Shown: positions 8,111-16,938, counted from the stretch's first letter. The stretch is DNA of 64,000 nucleotides from an uncultured Actinobaculum sp. (GCA_938020505.1 CALIHR010000025.1:62001-126000); one strand, 5' to 3'. The notes: a model not told the origin generated them from the letters alone. Made by a program: numbers and translations.

Positions 8111-11100
8111 GCGAAGCGACGTACGAGCGGGTCATGCGCCGGCTCGCGGGCGACCGAATGCCGACGCCGGAGCAGCGCGAAGTCATCGAGTCCGAGGACG
8201 CCGCGATCCTCGTGACGGCGGGCGCCGGGTCGGGGAAGACGGCGACAATGGCCAATCGAATCGCCTATCACGTGGCTGCGGGCCGCGTCTCGCCCGAGGA
8301 AGTGCTCGGCCTGACGTTCACCCGCAAGGCGGCGGGCGAACTGAGCCAGCGCGTGGACCGCGCCCTCGGGCGCCTGCGGGCCGCCGGGATGCTGCCGCAT
8401 ACGGCGCAGGCCTCGCGGTCGTCCCTCGCCCGGCCGACGATCTCCACCTACAACGCCTTCGCGTCCGACATCGCCGCCTCGTACGGAATGCTCGTGGGCG
8501 CCGACCCGACGGCGCGGCTCGTCACCGACGCCGAGCGCTTCCAGCTCATGGACTCCGTCGTCGCCGAAGGCGCCGTCGACCCCGACGTCGCCTCCCGCCA
8601 CAGCCGTGCGCGCATCGTCGAGGTCGCCCTGTGCCTCGCCGCCGGGGGGATCGACAACGGGGTTTCCGTCGAGCGGATGCGCGAGTTCTTCGAGGGCGAG
8701 GCCGCCGCCCTCGAACGCCTCGGGAAGGACCCCAGGAAGTTCACGAAGGGCGACATGGCCGACGCCGGCATGGAGACGGCCGAATGGGAACGGCTCAAAA
8801 GGGACTGGAGGGCCCTGGCGAAGGCGGACTTCGCCCTCCAATTGGCGTGCCTTCCCGCCGTCGAGGCCTACATGGAGCGCAAGAGGAGCCTCGGACTGGT
8901 CGAGTTCGCCGACCAGGTCGCAACCGCCTCCGAGGTGCTCGGGCGGCACGGGCGGATCGGCGAGGAAACGGCCTCGAGGCACCGCCTCGTGCTGCTCGAC
9001 GAGTACCAGGACACCTCCGTCAATCAGGCCGTCTTCCTCCGCCGCGCGCTCGGCGGGGCGGGCGAGGGCAGGTCCGTGTGCGCGGTGGGCGACCCCAACC
9101 AGGCGATTTACGGCTGGCGCGGGGCGAGCGCGAACGCGCTGGCGGACTTCGCGGCCGCCTTCGCGGGCGAGGCGCCGGTCCGCCGCCTGACGCTCTCGAC
9201 CTCCTTCCGCTCCGACGCGGCGATCCTCGACGCGGCGAACGCCGTGGCCGCGCCCCTCAATGAGGCCGCCGCGGGCGTGCGCAAGCTCGAAGCGAGGCCG
9301 GGCTGCGGCCCCGGGCGCGTCGTCGAGGCCCGCCCGCTGTTCGCCGAGGACTCCTACCGGGCGATCGCCCGGAGGGTCGAGGACGTTCAGGCCGAGGTCG
9401 CCCGCACGCGGGGCGCTCAGCCGGAGATCGCCGTCCTTTGCAGGAAGCGCTCCTCGATCGAGCGGGTCGCGGACGCGCTGCGCGAGAGGGGGCTCGCCTA
9501 CGAGATCGTGGGAGGCGAGAGCCTCATCGAACGCCCGGAAATCGTCACGGTGCGCGCCGCGCTCGGCGTCCTCGTCCGCCCCTCCCACGGCGGGCTGCTC
9601 GTGCGGCTGCTTCTCCACTGGGGCGCAGGCAGCGACGCCATAAGGGCCCTCCGCGCATGGTCTCGGGAGCTGGCGCGGAGGGCTGTGGGCGACGCGCCGC
9701 TCGACCCTCGCGCCGAGGCCAGCCTCGTCGAGGCGGTCAGCCGCCTTCCCGACCCGGAGCAGGCCGGCGCTCGGCGCCTGGCTTTGGACTCGGCGGCTTT
9801 CGACCGCCTGAGCCTCGTTTCGAAATCGCTGGCGTCGCTGCGATCCTCCGTCCACCTTCCCCTCGCCGACCTCGTCGAAAAATGCATCTCGGAGCTGGGG
9901 CTCGACTTGGCCGCGGCCTGTCGAACCGAAGGGTCCCAGCGGGTGCGGACGTCCCTCGATTCGTTCGTCGCACTGGCGCGGGGATATTCGGCCGCCCATC
10001 CGGGGGCCTCGGTCCGAGACTTCGTCGACTGGCTTGACCTCGTCGAACGCCACGAGCACGGGGGAGAGGAGGAAGCGGGAATCGACGCCTCGGAGGAGGT
10101 CGAGGTGCACGCCGGAGTGGTCCAAATCTTGACGGTCCACGCTGCCAAAGGCCTCGAATGGCGGGATCTGGTGGCCGTCCCGGAAATGGTCTCCACCCAG
10201 TTCTCCGAAAAGAAGTCCGGCAAGTCATGGACCACGGACCCATCCGTCTTCCCGTTCCCCCTCAGGGCCGACCGCGCGCACCTTCCCCGATTTCGCCCGA
10301 GCGACTTCTCCGAAAGGCTCGACGCCGCTCTGGCCTACAGCCGATTCCTGCGCACCGACATCCCCGCGCACGAAAACGCCGAAGCCCGCCGCCTCGCCTA
10401 CGTCGCCTTCACGCGGCCCCAGGCGGAGCTTTTCCTGGCGGGATACGGACTGGCCGCCAAGGAGATCCCCCCGTCCTTCGTCGAGGACGACGCCGTCAGC
10501 CTCCTGCCGCGCTCGGTTTTCCTCAACGACGTTCGCAAGGGCGCGGGCGTCCTCCCCGCGGCCGACGTCGCCGGCCCCGAATGGCCGTCGGAGCTGACCG
10601 AGGAGTGCCCCGCGACGATGCCCCTTGCGGAGGCGACCGAGCGGACCGGAGGCCCGCCCGAGCCCGTCATCGACTACGCGAACGCCGATCTGCCCCTGTG
10701 GCCGGCCGACGTCGTCCGCGCCGGCCCCGGCGCCGGGCCTGTCTCCGAACCCGGCGGCTCCGGGGAAGGCTCCGGCGATTCCGAGGAAAGCCCTGTTGCG
10801 CCCGAGCGCATCGCGATGTGGCGGCGGAGCGCCGACCTTCTCATCCGCGAGCGCGAGGAGGCGTCCCGCCCGGCCGTGCCGGAGCGTCCGTACGTCACGG
10901 CCACCGAGGTCGTCCGCCTCAGCGAGGACCCCGCGGCCTTTCTCGCCCAATGGCGCCGGCCGACGCCGCAGCGGCCGAGCCGGGCGGCGCGCACCGGAAC
11001 CGAGGTGCATTCGCGCATCGCCGAGTTCTATGAGCGTCCCGCCAGGCTCGACATCGACTCGGTCATGGCGCTGGGGGAGCAGCCCGTCGACATGGACGTC

Positions 11101-11550
11101 CTCACGCGCGAGGAGGAGGCCCGCCTGCTCGAGGCGTTCAAGGCCAGCAGATGGGCGCGCATGCCGGCGATCGCCGTCGAGGAGAGCGTTTCGGCGGTGA
11201 TCGGCGGGCGCGTCGTGCGGTGCACGATCGACGCCGTCCTCGACACCTCCGCCGAGCCGGGCCTTTCAGCGGCGACGATCGTCGACTGGAAGACGGGGCG
11301 GCGCCCCGACGGGGAAGCCTTGGCCTCCCGGGAGCTGCAGCTCGCGATCTACCGGCTCGCGTGGGCCCGCGCCCACGGGCGCGACATAGCGGACGTCGGC
11401 GCGTGCTTCGTCTATCTGCGAGAGCCCGAAGGCAGGCAGACGCTCGCCGCGGCCAAACTGACGGAAGAGGAGGTTGCCCGGCGCATCGAGGATTCGCTCG
11501 CCGCGGGGTTGGAAGCGGGAGCCGGCCTGCAGCGTCCCGCCGGAAAGTGA
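8107..11550 (+). CDS. adnA: AdnA-like UvrD-family helicase / RecB-type nuclease
   Basis: Second subunit of the end-resection complex, 1147 residues. The GTG start overlaps the upstream stop as GTGA. All superfamily-1 motifs are intact: Walker A TAGAGSGKT near residue 40, motif Ia LTFTRKAAGELSQR, Walker B LLDEYQDTS near 298, GDPNQAIYGWRG, LSTSFRSD, LTVHAAKGLEW and YVAFTRPQAE near 766. An acidic Gly/Ser-rich linker (residues about 840-900) leads to the nuclease domain with GTEVHSRIAEF, CTIDAVLD and IVDWKTGRR near 1058 and the family's QLAIYRLAW. This subunit probably provides the main ATPase. No Fe-S cysteine set is visible here, as expected for the A subunit. Confidence 0.87.
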   Translation: MSEATYERVMRRLAGDRMPTPEQREVIESEDAAILVTAGAGSGKTATMANRIAYHVAAGRVSPEEVLGLTFTRKAAGELSQRVDRALGRLRAAGMLPHTAQASRSSLARPTISTYNAFASDIAASYGMLVGADPTARLVTDAERFQLMDSVVAEGAVDPDVASRHSRARIVEVALCLAAGGIDNGVSVERMREFFEGEAAALERLGKDPRKFTKGDMADAGMETAEWERLKRDWRALAKADFALQLACLPAVEAYMERKRSLGLVEFADQVATASEVLGRHGRIGEETASRHRLVLLDEYQDTSVNQAVFLRRALGGAGEGRSVCAVGDPNQAIYGWRGASANALADFAAAFAGEAPVRRLTLSTSFRSDAAILDAANAVAAPLNEAAAGVRKLEARPGCGPGRVVEARPLFAEDSYRAIARRVEDVQAEVARTRGAQPEIAVLCRKRSSIERVADALRERGLAYEIVGGESLIERPEIVTVRAALGVLVRPSHGGLLVRLLLHWGAGSDAIRALRAWSRELARRAVGDAPLDPRAEASLVEAVSRLPDPEQAGARRLALDSAAFDRLSLVSKSLASLRSSVHLPLADLVEKCISELGLDLAAACRTEGSQRVRTSLDSFVALARGYSAAHPGASVRDFVDWLDLVERHEHGGEEEAGIDASEEVEVHAGVVQILTVHAAKGLEWRDLVAVPEMVSTQFSEKKSGKSWTTDPSVFPFPLRADRAHLPRFRPSDFSERLDAALAYSRFLRTDIPAHENAEARRLAYVAFTRPQAELFLAGYGLAAKEIPPSFVEDDAVSLLPRSVFLNDVRKGAGVLPAADVAGPEWPSELTEECPATMPLAEATERTGGPPEPVIDYANADLPLWPADVVRAGPGAGPVSEPGGSGEGSGDSEESPVAPERIAMWRRSADLLIREREEASRPAVPERPYVTATEVVRLSEDPAAFLAQWRRPTPQRPSRAARTGTEVHSRIAEFYERPARLDIDSVMALGEQPVDMDVLTREEEARLLEAFKASRWARMPAIAVEESVSAVIGGRVVRCTIDAVLDTSAEPGLSAATIVDWKTGRRPDGEALASRELQLAIYRLAWARAHGRDIADVGACFVYLREPEGRQTLAAAKLTEEEVARRIEDSLAAGLEAGAGLQRPAGK

Positions 11551-11653
11551 GCCTGCGGCGGCCTGTTTGAAATCGGCCCGCGGCGCCTGCCTGGGAAGCC
11601 GGTCCTCCTGGGAAGCCGATCCCTGCCGAGCCCTTCTGGAACGTCGCCCGCGT

Positions 11654-12565
11654 TTAAGATTCGGCCTCGGCGACCTGCTTGGACAGGTCGTCGAGCATGC
11701 TTCGCGCCTCCTTCTGGATCGAGGCGCTGTTCGTGCGCACACCGTGCATGAGCCACCTGGGGATCGCCAGTTCCGACATGAGCAGCATGCGCGAGTACAT
11801 CGCGTCGTCGATGCCGGCGCCGCGGGTGTGCTCGTAGGCGTCGATGACGGCGGCGTAGACGTTCTCTTCCAGGGAGAGGAAGGGGGCGAGGTCCATCGCC
11901 GGGTCGGCCACCTTCGCCTCGCCGAAGCCGGTGACGGTGGCGATTCCGCCGTCGGACCACAGGAAGTTCTCGGCGTCGATGTCGCCGTGGACGACGGTCG
12001 GCTCGAACTTCCAATTCGACGACTTTTCCAGAGCGTCCTCCCAGCGCTCGAGGAGGTTGAGGGGGAGGGAGCTCGCCTCGTCGGCGTCGGTGAGCTCGGT
12101 GAACAGCCGCATGCGCCAGTCGGTCGCGCTGTAGACGGGAAGGCCGGCGTCGGCGACGACGTCGTGCGAAAGCGAGTGGATGGACGCGATGACCCGCCCG
12201 ATTTCGCGCGCCTGGTCGCGCCCGATGTCCTCCCAGTCGATCGCCGTTCCGAAAGGCTGCGGGCACACGACGGCCCTCCCTCCCGTCGCCGCGTGGACGA
12301 AGCCGGCGGGGCGGAGGATGTCGAAGGGAAGGTTGCCGCGCCGCAGCTCCTGAAGGAGGTTGGGCGCGAGGGCCGCCTCGGCTTCGATGATCGTCGCAGC
12401 GTGCGAATTCTTCGGGCATTTGACCATCCAGTGGCGTCCGTGTGCGTCGAGCACTCCGCCTGAGACGTAGTCGTCCGTGTTGATGAAGGGCGGCCGCGTG
12501 CTCACGGCTTCCAAGCCGTCGATCGCCGCGACGGCGAGGGCTGCGAGATACAGAGAATTGCTCAC
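11654..12565 (-). CDS. kinase-fold phosphotransferase (APH/choline-kinase type)
   Basis: A 303-residue cytoplasmic protein with the aminoglycoside-phosphotransferase fold. The catalytic loop VVHGDIDAENFLW (His193, Asp195, Asn200) is intact. The following metal-binding position, usually IDF or IDW, reads VTGFGEAKVADPAMDLA, so the expected Asp is Gly213. The start is GTG at 12565 without a clear ribosome site, so a leaderless message is possible. It lies convergent to the AdnA-like gene, where many actinobacteria carry a similar protein often labelled macrolide phosphotransferase. The substrate is unknown and antibiotic resistance should not be assumed. Confidence 0.75.
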   Translation of the reverse strand: MSNSLYLAALAVAAIDGLEAVSTRPPFINTDDYVSGGVLDAHGRHWMVKCPKNSHAATIIEAEAALAPNLLQELRRGNLPFDILRPAGFVHAATGGRAVVCPQPFGTAIDWEDIGRDQAREIGRVIASIHSLSHDVVADAGLPVYSATDWRMRLFTELTDADEASSLPLNLLERWEDALEKSSNWKFEPTVVHGDIDAENFLWSDGGIATVTGFGEAKVADPAMDLAPFLSLEENVYAAVIDAYEHTRGAGIDDAMYSRMLLMSELAIPRWLMHGVRTNSASIQKEARSMLDDLSKQVAEAES

Positions 12566-12644
12566 GTTGTTAACCTACGTCGTTTCGATGGCCTATGCCT
12601 CTTTACACACCGCTTTGAGTACCGTACCTTCTCAGCAAGCGGAT

Positions 12645-12674
12645 TTATCCACATGCGAGGGGCGTTTATCCACA
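12645..12674 (+). promoter_or_regulatory. two consensus DnaA boxes upstream of the tad operon
   Basis: Two exact copies of TTATCCACA lie in the same orientation at 12645-12653 and 12666-12674, 21 bp apart (two helical turns), in the divergent promoter region between the phosphotransferase and tadA. No replication genes are nearby, so a regulatory or DnaA-titration role is more likely than an origin. The region from 12566 to 12726 holds no gene. A TAGTCT hexamer at about 12713 could be a -10 box for a leaderless tadA message. Confidence 0.6.
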
Positions 12675-12726
12675 GGGTGTGAATGGCGGCCGACGGCCTG
12701 TCGCCGCCGCGTCTAGTCTACGAATC

Positions 12727-13962
12727 ATGAAGACGATCCGCGATGTCGAAGCGAAAGTCCGCGAGATGGTTCGGCGCGAAGGCCTCGATCCGCAACGGGA
12801 GGCCGAAGGCCTGAATCGGATCATCGGCGAGGCGATCGCCGAGCACGAACGGCTCGCCGTGCGCGGCGCGGCCGAGGCCATCGACGACGTCGTCCCGGTC
12901 GAGCGCGCCCTGCGCGACGCGATCGGCGGATACGGCAAGCTCCAGCGGTTCTTCGACGACCCGCTCGTCGAAGAGATCTGGATCGACGGCCCGGGCGCGG
13001 TCTTCGTCTCGCGCGAGGGAAAGAGCGAGCTCACGTCCGTCATCCTGGGCGACGGCGAAGTGCGCGACCTCGTCGAGAAGATGCTCCGCGCATCGGGGCG
13101 GCGCCTGGACCTGTCGAGCCCGTTCGTGGACGCCTCCCTGGAATCGGGCGAGCGTCTGCACGTCGTCATCCCCGACGTCACCCGGAGGCACTGGGCGGTC
13201 AACGTCCGCAAGTACGTCCTGCGCGCCCGCACGCTGGGGGAGCTGGTCGACGCCGGCGCCCTTTCCGGCGAGGCCGCGGCCTTTCTCGACGCCTCGATGC
13301 GGGCCGGCCTCAACGTCCTCGTCTCGGGCGCCACGCAGGCGGGCAAGACGACGCTGCTGCGCGCCCTGCTCGGGTCCGTTCCCGCTGCGGAAAGGGTTAT
13401 CACGGTCGAGGAGGTCTTCGAGCTCGGCCTGGAGCGCCGCGACGTCGTCGCCATGCAGACCCGGCCCCCGTCGATCGAGGGCAGGGGCGAGGTGACGCTG
13501 CGCCGCCTCGTGAAGGAGGCCCTGAGGATGCGCCCGGAGAGGATCGTCGTCGGGGAGGTGCGGTCTTCGGAGGCCTTCGACCTGCTCGTCGCCCTCAACG
13601 CCGGCGTTCCGGGGGCGTGCACGATTCACGCGAACTCCGCCCGGGAGGCCGTCCTCAAGCTCACGACTCTTCCGCTCTTGGCCGGGGAGAACGTGACGTC
13701 GGCCTTCGTCGTGCCGACGGTGGCCGGCGCGGTCGATCTCGTCGTCCACGTCGCCCGGGACGCCTCGGGGGAGCGCAGAGTCGCGGAAATATCGTCGGTC
13801 ACCGGGAGAGTCGAAGGAATGGCCGTTGAAATGGCGGGTCTGTTCGCCGAGAGGGAAGGGCGGCTCGTTCGCCTGCCGGGAGAGGTTCCCCGCCCCGAGC
13901 GCTTCGAGCGGGCCGGCCTGTCCTTGGCCGAAGTTCTGGGAGGATCGCCATGGGAGCGATAG
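12727..13962 (+). CDS. tadA: Tad pilus assembly ATPase (CpaF/TadA family)
   Basis: Hexameric secretion ATPase that powers Flp pilus assembly at the inner face of the membrane; 411 residues. The N-terminal half has the family's FFDDPLVEEIWIDGPG block. Walker A is SGATQAGKTTLL near residue 202, and the Asp/His-box regions follow (EEVFELGLERRDVV, GEVTLRRLVKEALRMRPERIVVGEVR, CTIHANSA). The ATG at 12727 begins a few bases after a possible -10 box and has no ribosome site. It is the first gene of a run of overlapping genes. No Ssd/TadZ-like gene precedes it, unlike the usual actinobacterial order, and no prepilin peptidase is in view. Confidence 0.93.
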   Translation: MKTIRDVEAKVREMVRREGLDPQREAEGLNRIIGEAIAEHERLAVRGAAEAIDDVVPVERALRDAIGGYGKLQRFFDDPLVEEIWIDGPGAVFVSREGKSELTSVILGDGEVRDLVEKMLRASGRRLDLSSPFVDASLESGERLHVVIPDVTRRHWAVNVRKYVLRARTLGELVDAGALSGEAAAFLDASMRAGLNVLVSGATQAGKTTLLRALLGSVPAAERVITVEEVFELGLERRDVVAMQTRPPSIEGRGEVTLRRLVKEALRMRPERIVVGEVRSSEAFDLLVALNAGVPGACTIHANSAREAVLKLTTLPLLAGENVTSAFVVPTVAGAVDLVVHVARDASGERRVAEISSVTGRVEGMAVEMAGLFAEREGRLVRLPGEVPRPERFERAGLSLAEVLGGSPWER

Positions 13963-14795
13963 TCGGCATGACGGCGGGGCTTGGCCTCGCCTTGGTCCTC
14001 GGCGCGCTGTCCGGGGCCCTTCCCGAGCGCAAGCCTCGCCGGCGCCGCCGCGTGCGCCCGGCGCTCAATCCCGCTGCGGCAAGGTCCGTCGCGGTCAACA
14101 CGGCGACGGCGTCGGCAAGCGCGACTCTCGCCCTGCTCGTCGCCCGCAACGTCTGGTTTGCCCTCGCCGTCGCCCCGGTCGGGGCGTGGCTTCCCGCGGC
14201 GGCGGCGAAAGGGAGGGCCCGCCGCCGCCTTGAGCGCGCCCGCGAGGCTTGGCCGGACGCGCTCGACGGCGTCGTCTCCGGGTTGCGAGCCGGCTTGGGC
14301 GTGGGGGAGTCTCTCGCGGGCCTTGCCGAGCACGGGCCGGACGCAATGCGCGCCCCTTTCGCCCGCTTCGCCGATCGGCTTCGGGCCACGGGGCGGCTCG
14401 ATCCCGCCCTCGACGGCCTCAAAAGGGAGATGGCCGATCCCGTGGCCGACCGGGTGGCCGAGGCGATGCGGCTCGCCAGCCGTCTGGGAGGCCACGACCT
14501 CGCAGGGATGATGGAGGCCCTTTCGCGCAGCCTGCGGATGGAGAACAGAGCGAGAGGCGAGCTTTTGGCCCGCCAGTCGTGGACGGTCAACGGCGCCCGC
14601 GTCGCTGCGGCCGCGCCCTGGGCCGTCCTCGCGCTCCTTTCCACGCGTCCGCGCACCGTCGAGGCGTTCTCGACGAGCGCCGGAACCTTCGTCCTCCTCG
14701 GCGGCTTGGCGGCGACGGCCGTTGCTTACGCGCTCATGGCCAGGCTGGGAAGGCTGCCTTCCGAACCGCGAGTCTTGGCCGGCGATTCCCGATGA
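13950..14795 (+). CDS. tadB: Tad secretion platform protein TadB (T2SF family)
   Basis: Integral membrane platform protein of the Flp pilus machine, 281 residues, overlapping tadA by 13 bp. It has N-terminal hydrophobic segments (MTAGLGLALVLGALSG and a second around ARNVWFALAVAPVGAWL), a cytoplasmic helical T2SF domain with WPDALDGVVSGLRAGLGVGESL and MRLASRLGGHDLAGMMEAL, and two C-terminal membrane segments. It pairs with TadC and transmits force from the ATPase. Its order behind tadA is typical of the family. Confidence 0.85.
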   Translation: MGAIVGMTAGLGLALVLGALSGALPERKPRRRRRVRPALNPAAARSVAVNTATASASATLALLVARNVWFALAVAPVGAWLPAAAAKGRARRRLERAREAWPDALDGVVSGLRAGLGVGESLAGLAEHGPDAMRAPFARFADRLRATGRLDPALDGLKREMADPVADRVAEAMRLASRLGGHDLAGMMEALSRSLRMENRARGELLARQSWTVNGARVAAAAPWAVLALLSTRPRTVEAFSTSAGTFVLLGGLAATAVAYALMARLGRLPSEPRVLAGDSR

Positions 14796-15658
14796 TCGGC
14801 GCGGTTTTGGGGGCTGTGGCCGGCCTCGGCTTCGTTCTCGCGGCCGTCGGATTGTTTGCCGGGCCGAGCTTCGCCGGGCGAGTCCTTCCCTATCTCGATG
14901 AGGAGTGGAGGCCTCCGCGCGCTCGCTGGCGCGACGCCGGGACGTCGTTCATGAGGGCCTGCGCCGAGGCGATCGGCTCGACGGCGGCGACCGTCGCCGC
15001 GCGATGCGAGGCCCTGGGAACGTTGACGCCCCTGCAGTTCAGGGCCCGCCAGCTTCAATGGGCGGCCGGAGGGGCGATCCTCGCCCTTGTCTGCGTCCTC
15101 GCATCGGGCGGAGCGGGCGGCCTCGCGCTTGCCCTCGTCCTGCCCGCGCTCGCTTGCCTCGGCGGCGCCGTCGCGGCCGACGTCGGCCTCAAGCGCCAGG
15201 TTGAGGGAAAGGAAAGGCGCCTCGCCCAGGAGCTGCCGGACGTCGCGGAGTTCCTGGCCCTTTCGGTGGGGGCGGGCGAGTCGGTGCGCGCGGGGCTCGA
15301 ACGAGTGGCCGGGATGGGGACAGGGTTTTTCGTCGGCGAGATCGACAGGATTCTTCGCGACGTGCGAGCGGGCGCCGCTCTGACGGACGCGCTCGCGCGC
15401 TTCCAAGGCCGATGCGGCTCTCAACCGGTTCTGCGGTTCGTGGACGCGCTCATCGCCTCGCTTGACCGCGGCACGAGCCTCGCCGGGGTTCTCCACGCTC
15501 AGGCGGCTGACGCTCGGTCCTCCGCCCGCCGCGAGCTTCTCGAGGCCGGCGGGCGAAAGGAGATCGCGATGATGGTTCCCGTCGTCTTCGTCATCCTTCC
15601 GACGACCGTTGTCTTCACACTGTTTCCCGGCCTTGCGGCCATGTCTGTTTTCACATGA
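14792..15658 (+). CDS. tadC: Tad secretion platform protein TadC (T2SF family)
   Basis: A 288-residue membrane protein starting at ATG 14792 in an ATGA overlap with the tadB stop. Hydrophobic segments at the N-terminus (residues 2-25), near 95-125 and at the C-terminus (MMVPVVFVILPTTVVFTLFPGLA) flank a T2SF cytoplasmic helical domain (LPDVAEFLALSVGAGESVRAGLERVA, RFQGRCGSQPVLRFVDALIASLDRGTSLAGVL). It forms the pilus platform with TadB. Confidence 0.85.
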   Translation: MIGAVLGAVAGLGFVLAAVGLFAGPSFAGRVLPYLDEEWRPPRARWRDAGTSFMRACAEAIGSTAATVAARCEALGTLTPLQFRARQLQWAAGGAILALVCVLASGGAGGLALALVLPALACLGGAVAADVGLKRQVEGKERRLAQELPDVAEFLALSVGAGESVRAGLERVAGMGTGFFVGEIDRILRDVRAGAALTDALARFQGRCGSQPVLRFVDALIASLDRGTSLAGVLHAQAADARSSARRELLEAGGRKEIAMMVPVVFVILPTTVVFTLFPGLAAMSVFT

Positions 15659-15726
15659 AAGAGGTACCAAACATGAAAAGGCTCCGCCACATGAAAGGGC
15701 TCCATTGCATGAAAGAGGTTCAAACG
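15655..15726 (+). repeat. four 18-bp tandem units, each with a start codon and a ribosome-site-like purine run
   Basis: Units begin at 15655, 15673, 15691 and 15709. Each starts ATGAAA and continues with an A/G-rich run ending in GG, placed 8-9 bases ahead of the next unit's ATG. In the reading frame they encode hexapeptides beginning Met-Lys (MKEVPN, MKRLRH, MKGLHC, MKEVQT). All four ATGs are in the frame of the pilin gene. Confidence 0.85.
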
Positions 15727-15927
15727 GCCCCGGACGTTTCCGCGATCCGCAGGGCTCGCCTTGAAAGCGTCAAGCTTCCCGCCGCCGAGGCCGAACGCGG
15801 AGACGTGCCCGGCTGGGTCCTCGTCACCCTCATGACGGCCGGGCTGGTCGTCGCCTTATGGACGATCGCCGGCCCCGCGCTCGTCGACATCTTCACCAAT
15901 GCGCTCGAGCGGGTGAAGAACCTTTGA
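15655..15927 (+). CDS. Flp-type pilin (DUF4244 family)
   Basis: Short predicted pilin of 90 residues from the first ATG, which overlaps the tadC stop as ATGA; starts at 15673, 15691 and 15709 are equally in frame. After the four-fold MK-hexapeptide repeat and a charged leader (LPAAEAERGDVPG) comes one hydrophobic helix, WVLVTLMTAGLVVALWTIAG, and a short amphipathic tail. This matches the DUF4244 gene that follows tadC in actinobacterial tad loci (Rv3656c in mycobacteria). It is probably the pilus subunit, processed near the Glu/Gly before the helix. Confidence 0.8.
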   Translation: MKEVPNMKRLRHMKGLHCMKEVQTAPDVSAIRRARLESVKLPAAEAERGDVPGWVLVTLMTAGLVVALWTIAGPALVDIFTNALERVKNL

Positions 15928-16511
15928 TGGCTGAACAAGTGACTGCGTCTGTCTCGGCCGCGAAGCCGGATTCGTTTCCGCCAGCCGCCTGTTTCAGCGA
16001 AGACGCCGGATTTGAAGCCAGCGTAAGCTGTGACGCGAGCGCCGGTTCCGATGCAAACGCCGGTTCTAAAGGGAAGGCCGGTTTTGCCGGGAGCGCAAAC
16101 CTCGACGGGCGCTCGGCCTCAGACGCAAACGCCGCTTTCCGCGAGAACGCAGGGTTCGACGGCAACGAGAGGGGCAGCGCCGTCGTCGGCTTTGCCCTGA
16201 CCGCTCCGCTGCTGGTGGCCGGCTTCGTCGCGCTCCTCGGACTCGTCCTCGCCCTTTCCGTCCGCGCGGTCGCCGCGGACGCGGCCGCCCAAGGGGCCCG
16301 ATACGGCGCGCAGTCCGGTGCGGGGGCGGAGGCGGCCGAAAGACGCACGCGAGACCTTTTGCAATCGAGCCTCGCAGCTGATTGCGCCGTCTCCGCCCGC
16401 GTCGACAGACGCGCAGGCGTTCCCGTCGTGGAAGTCGAAGTCGAAGTGCCGATTCCCCTGTATCCGGGTTCGACGAAGATGAAAGTCAAAGGCCATGCCC
16501 CGCTCGAATGA
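15927..16511 (+). CDS. TadE-like minor pilin / pilus assembly protein
   Basis: A 194-residue protein whose ATG shares one base with the preceding stop (TGATG). The first 75 residues are a degenerate low-complexity stretch with recurring DANAGS, DANAAF and ENAGF motifs. It is followed by the TadE signature NERGSAVVGFALTAPLLVAGF, a membrane helix, and a soluble C-terminal domain ending in EVEVEVPIPLYPGSTKM. In the family the helix directs assembly into or beside the Flp pilus. The long repeat-rich N-terminus is unusual for TadE proteins, and a later start cannot be excluded. Confidence 0.75.
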   Translation: MAEQVTASVSAAKPDSFPPAACFSEDAGFEASVSCDASAGSDANAGSKGKAGFAGSANLDGRSASDANAAFRENAGFDGNERGSAVVGFALTAPLLVAGFVALLGLVLALSVRAVAADAAAQGARYGAQSGAGAEAAERRTRDLLQSSLAADCAVSARVDRRAGVPVVEVEVEVPIPLYPGSTKMKVKGHAPLE

Positions 16512-16938
16512 CCCCGCCGGAACTCGCCGTCCCCCAAACGGCGAACGCGGAAACGCGATCGTCGAGTCCGTCGGCGTGCTCGTCGTCCTCGTTCTGCCTG
16601 CGATCGTCGCGGCACTTGCCCTGGCCGCCGCTTTCTCCGCCAAATCGGCGGCCGGCTCGGCTGCGAGGGACGCCGCGCGCGCCTATGTTCGGGCGACGTC
16701 TTCCAGCGAGGGCCGGGAGCGCGCGACTGCACTCGCCCGGCTGGCCTTTGCCGACCGCGGCATCCACGCCGAACCGCGGCTGGCTTTTGCGTGCACCCGC
16801 GACCCCTGCCTTAGCCCCGGAGGCCACGTCGACGTCGTGATGACGGTCGACGTCGCGCTTCCGATCGTCGACGCCCCCGTCGAAGTGACGGAGAAACGGA
16901 GGTTCGCCGTCGATGCGTTGAGGAGGACGCGCCGATGA
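16495..16938 (+). CDS. TadE/TadF-like pilus protein
   Basis: A 147-residue protein overlapping the previous gene by 17 bp. A short N-terminus leads to GERGNAIVESVGVLVVLVLPAIVAALALAAAF, a class III prepilin-like helix with Glu at the typical +5 position, and then a soluble domain with two cysteines (FACTRDPCLSPGGHVDV). Position and form fit a TadE/TadF pseudopilin, equivalent to Rv3655c. Confidence 0.75.
   Translation: MPRSNDPAGTRRPPNGERGNAIVESVGVLVVLVLPAIVAALALAAAFSAKSAAGSAARDAARAYVRATSSSEGRERATALARLAFADRGIHAEPRLAFACTRDPCLSPGGHVDVVMTVDVALPIVDAPVEVTEKRRFAVDALRRTRR

Noticed and set aside
12566..12726. Replication origin suggested by DnaA boxes
   Set aside because: Only two boxes, no AT-rich unwinding element and no dnaA, dnaN or gyr genes nearby.
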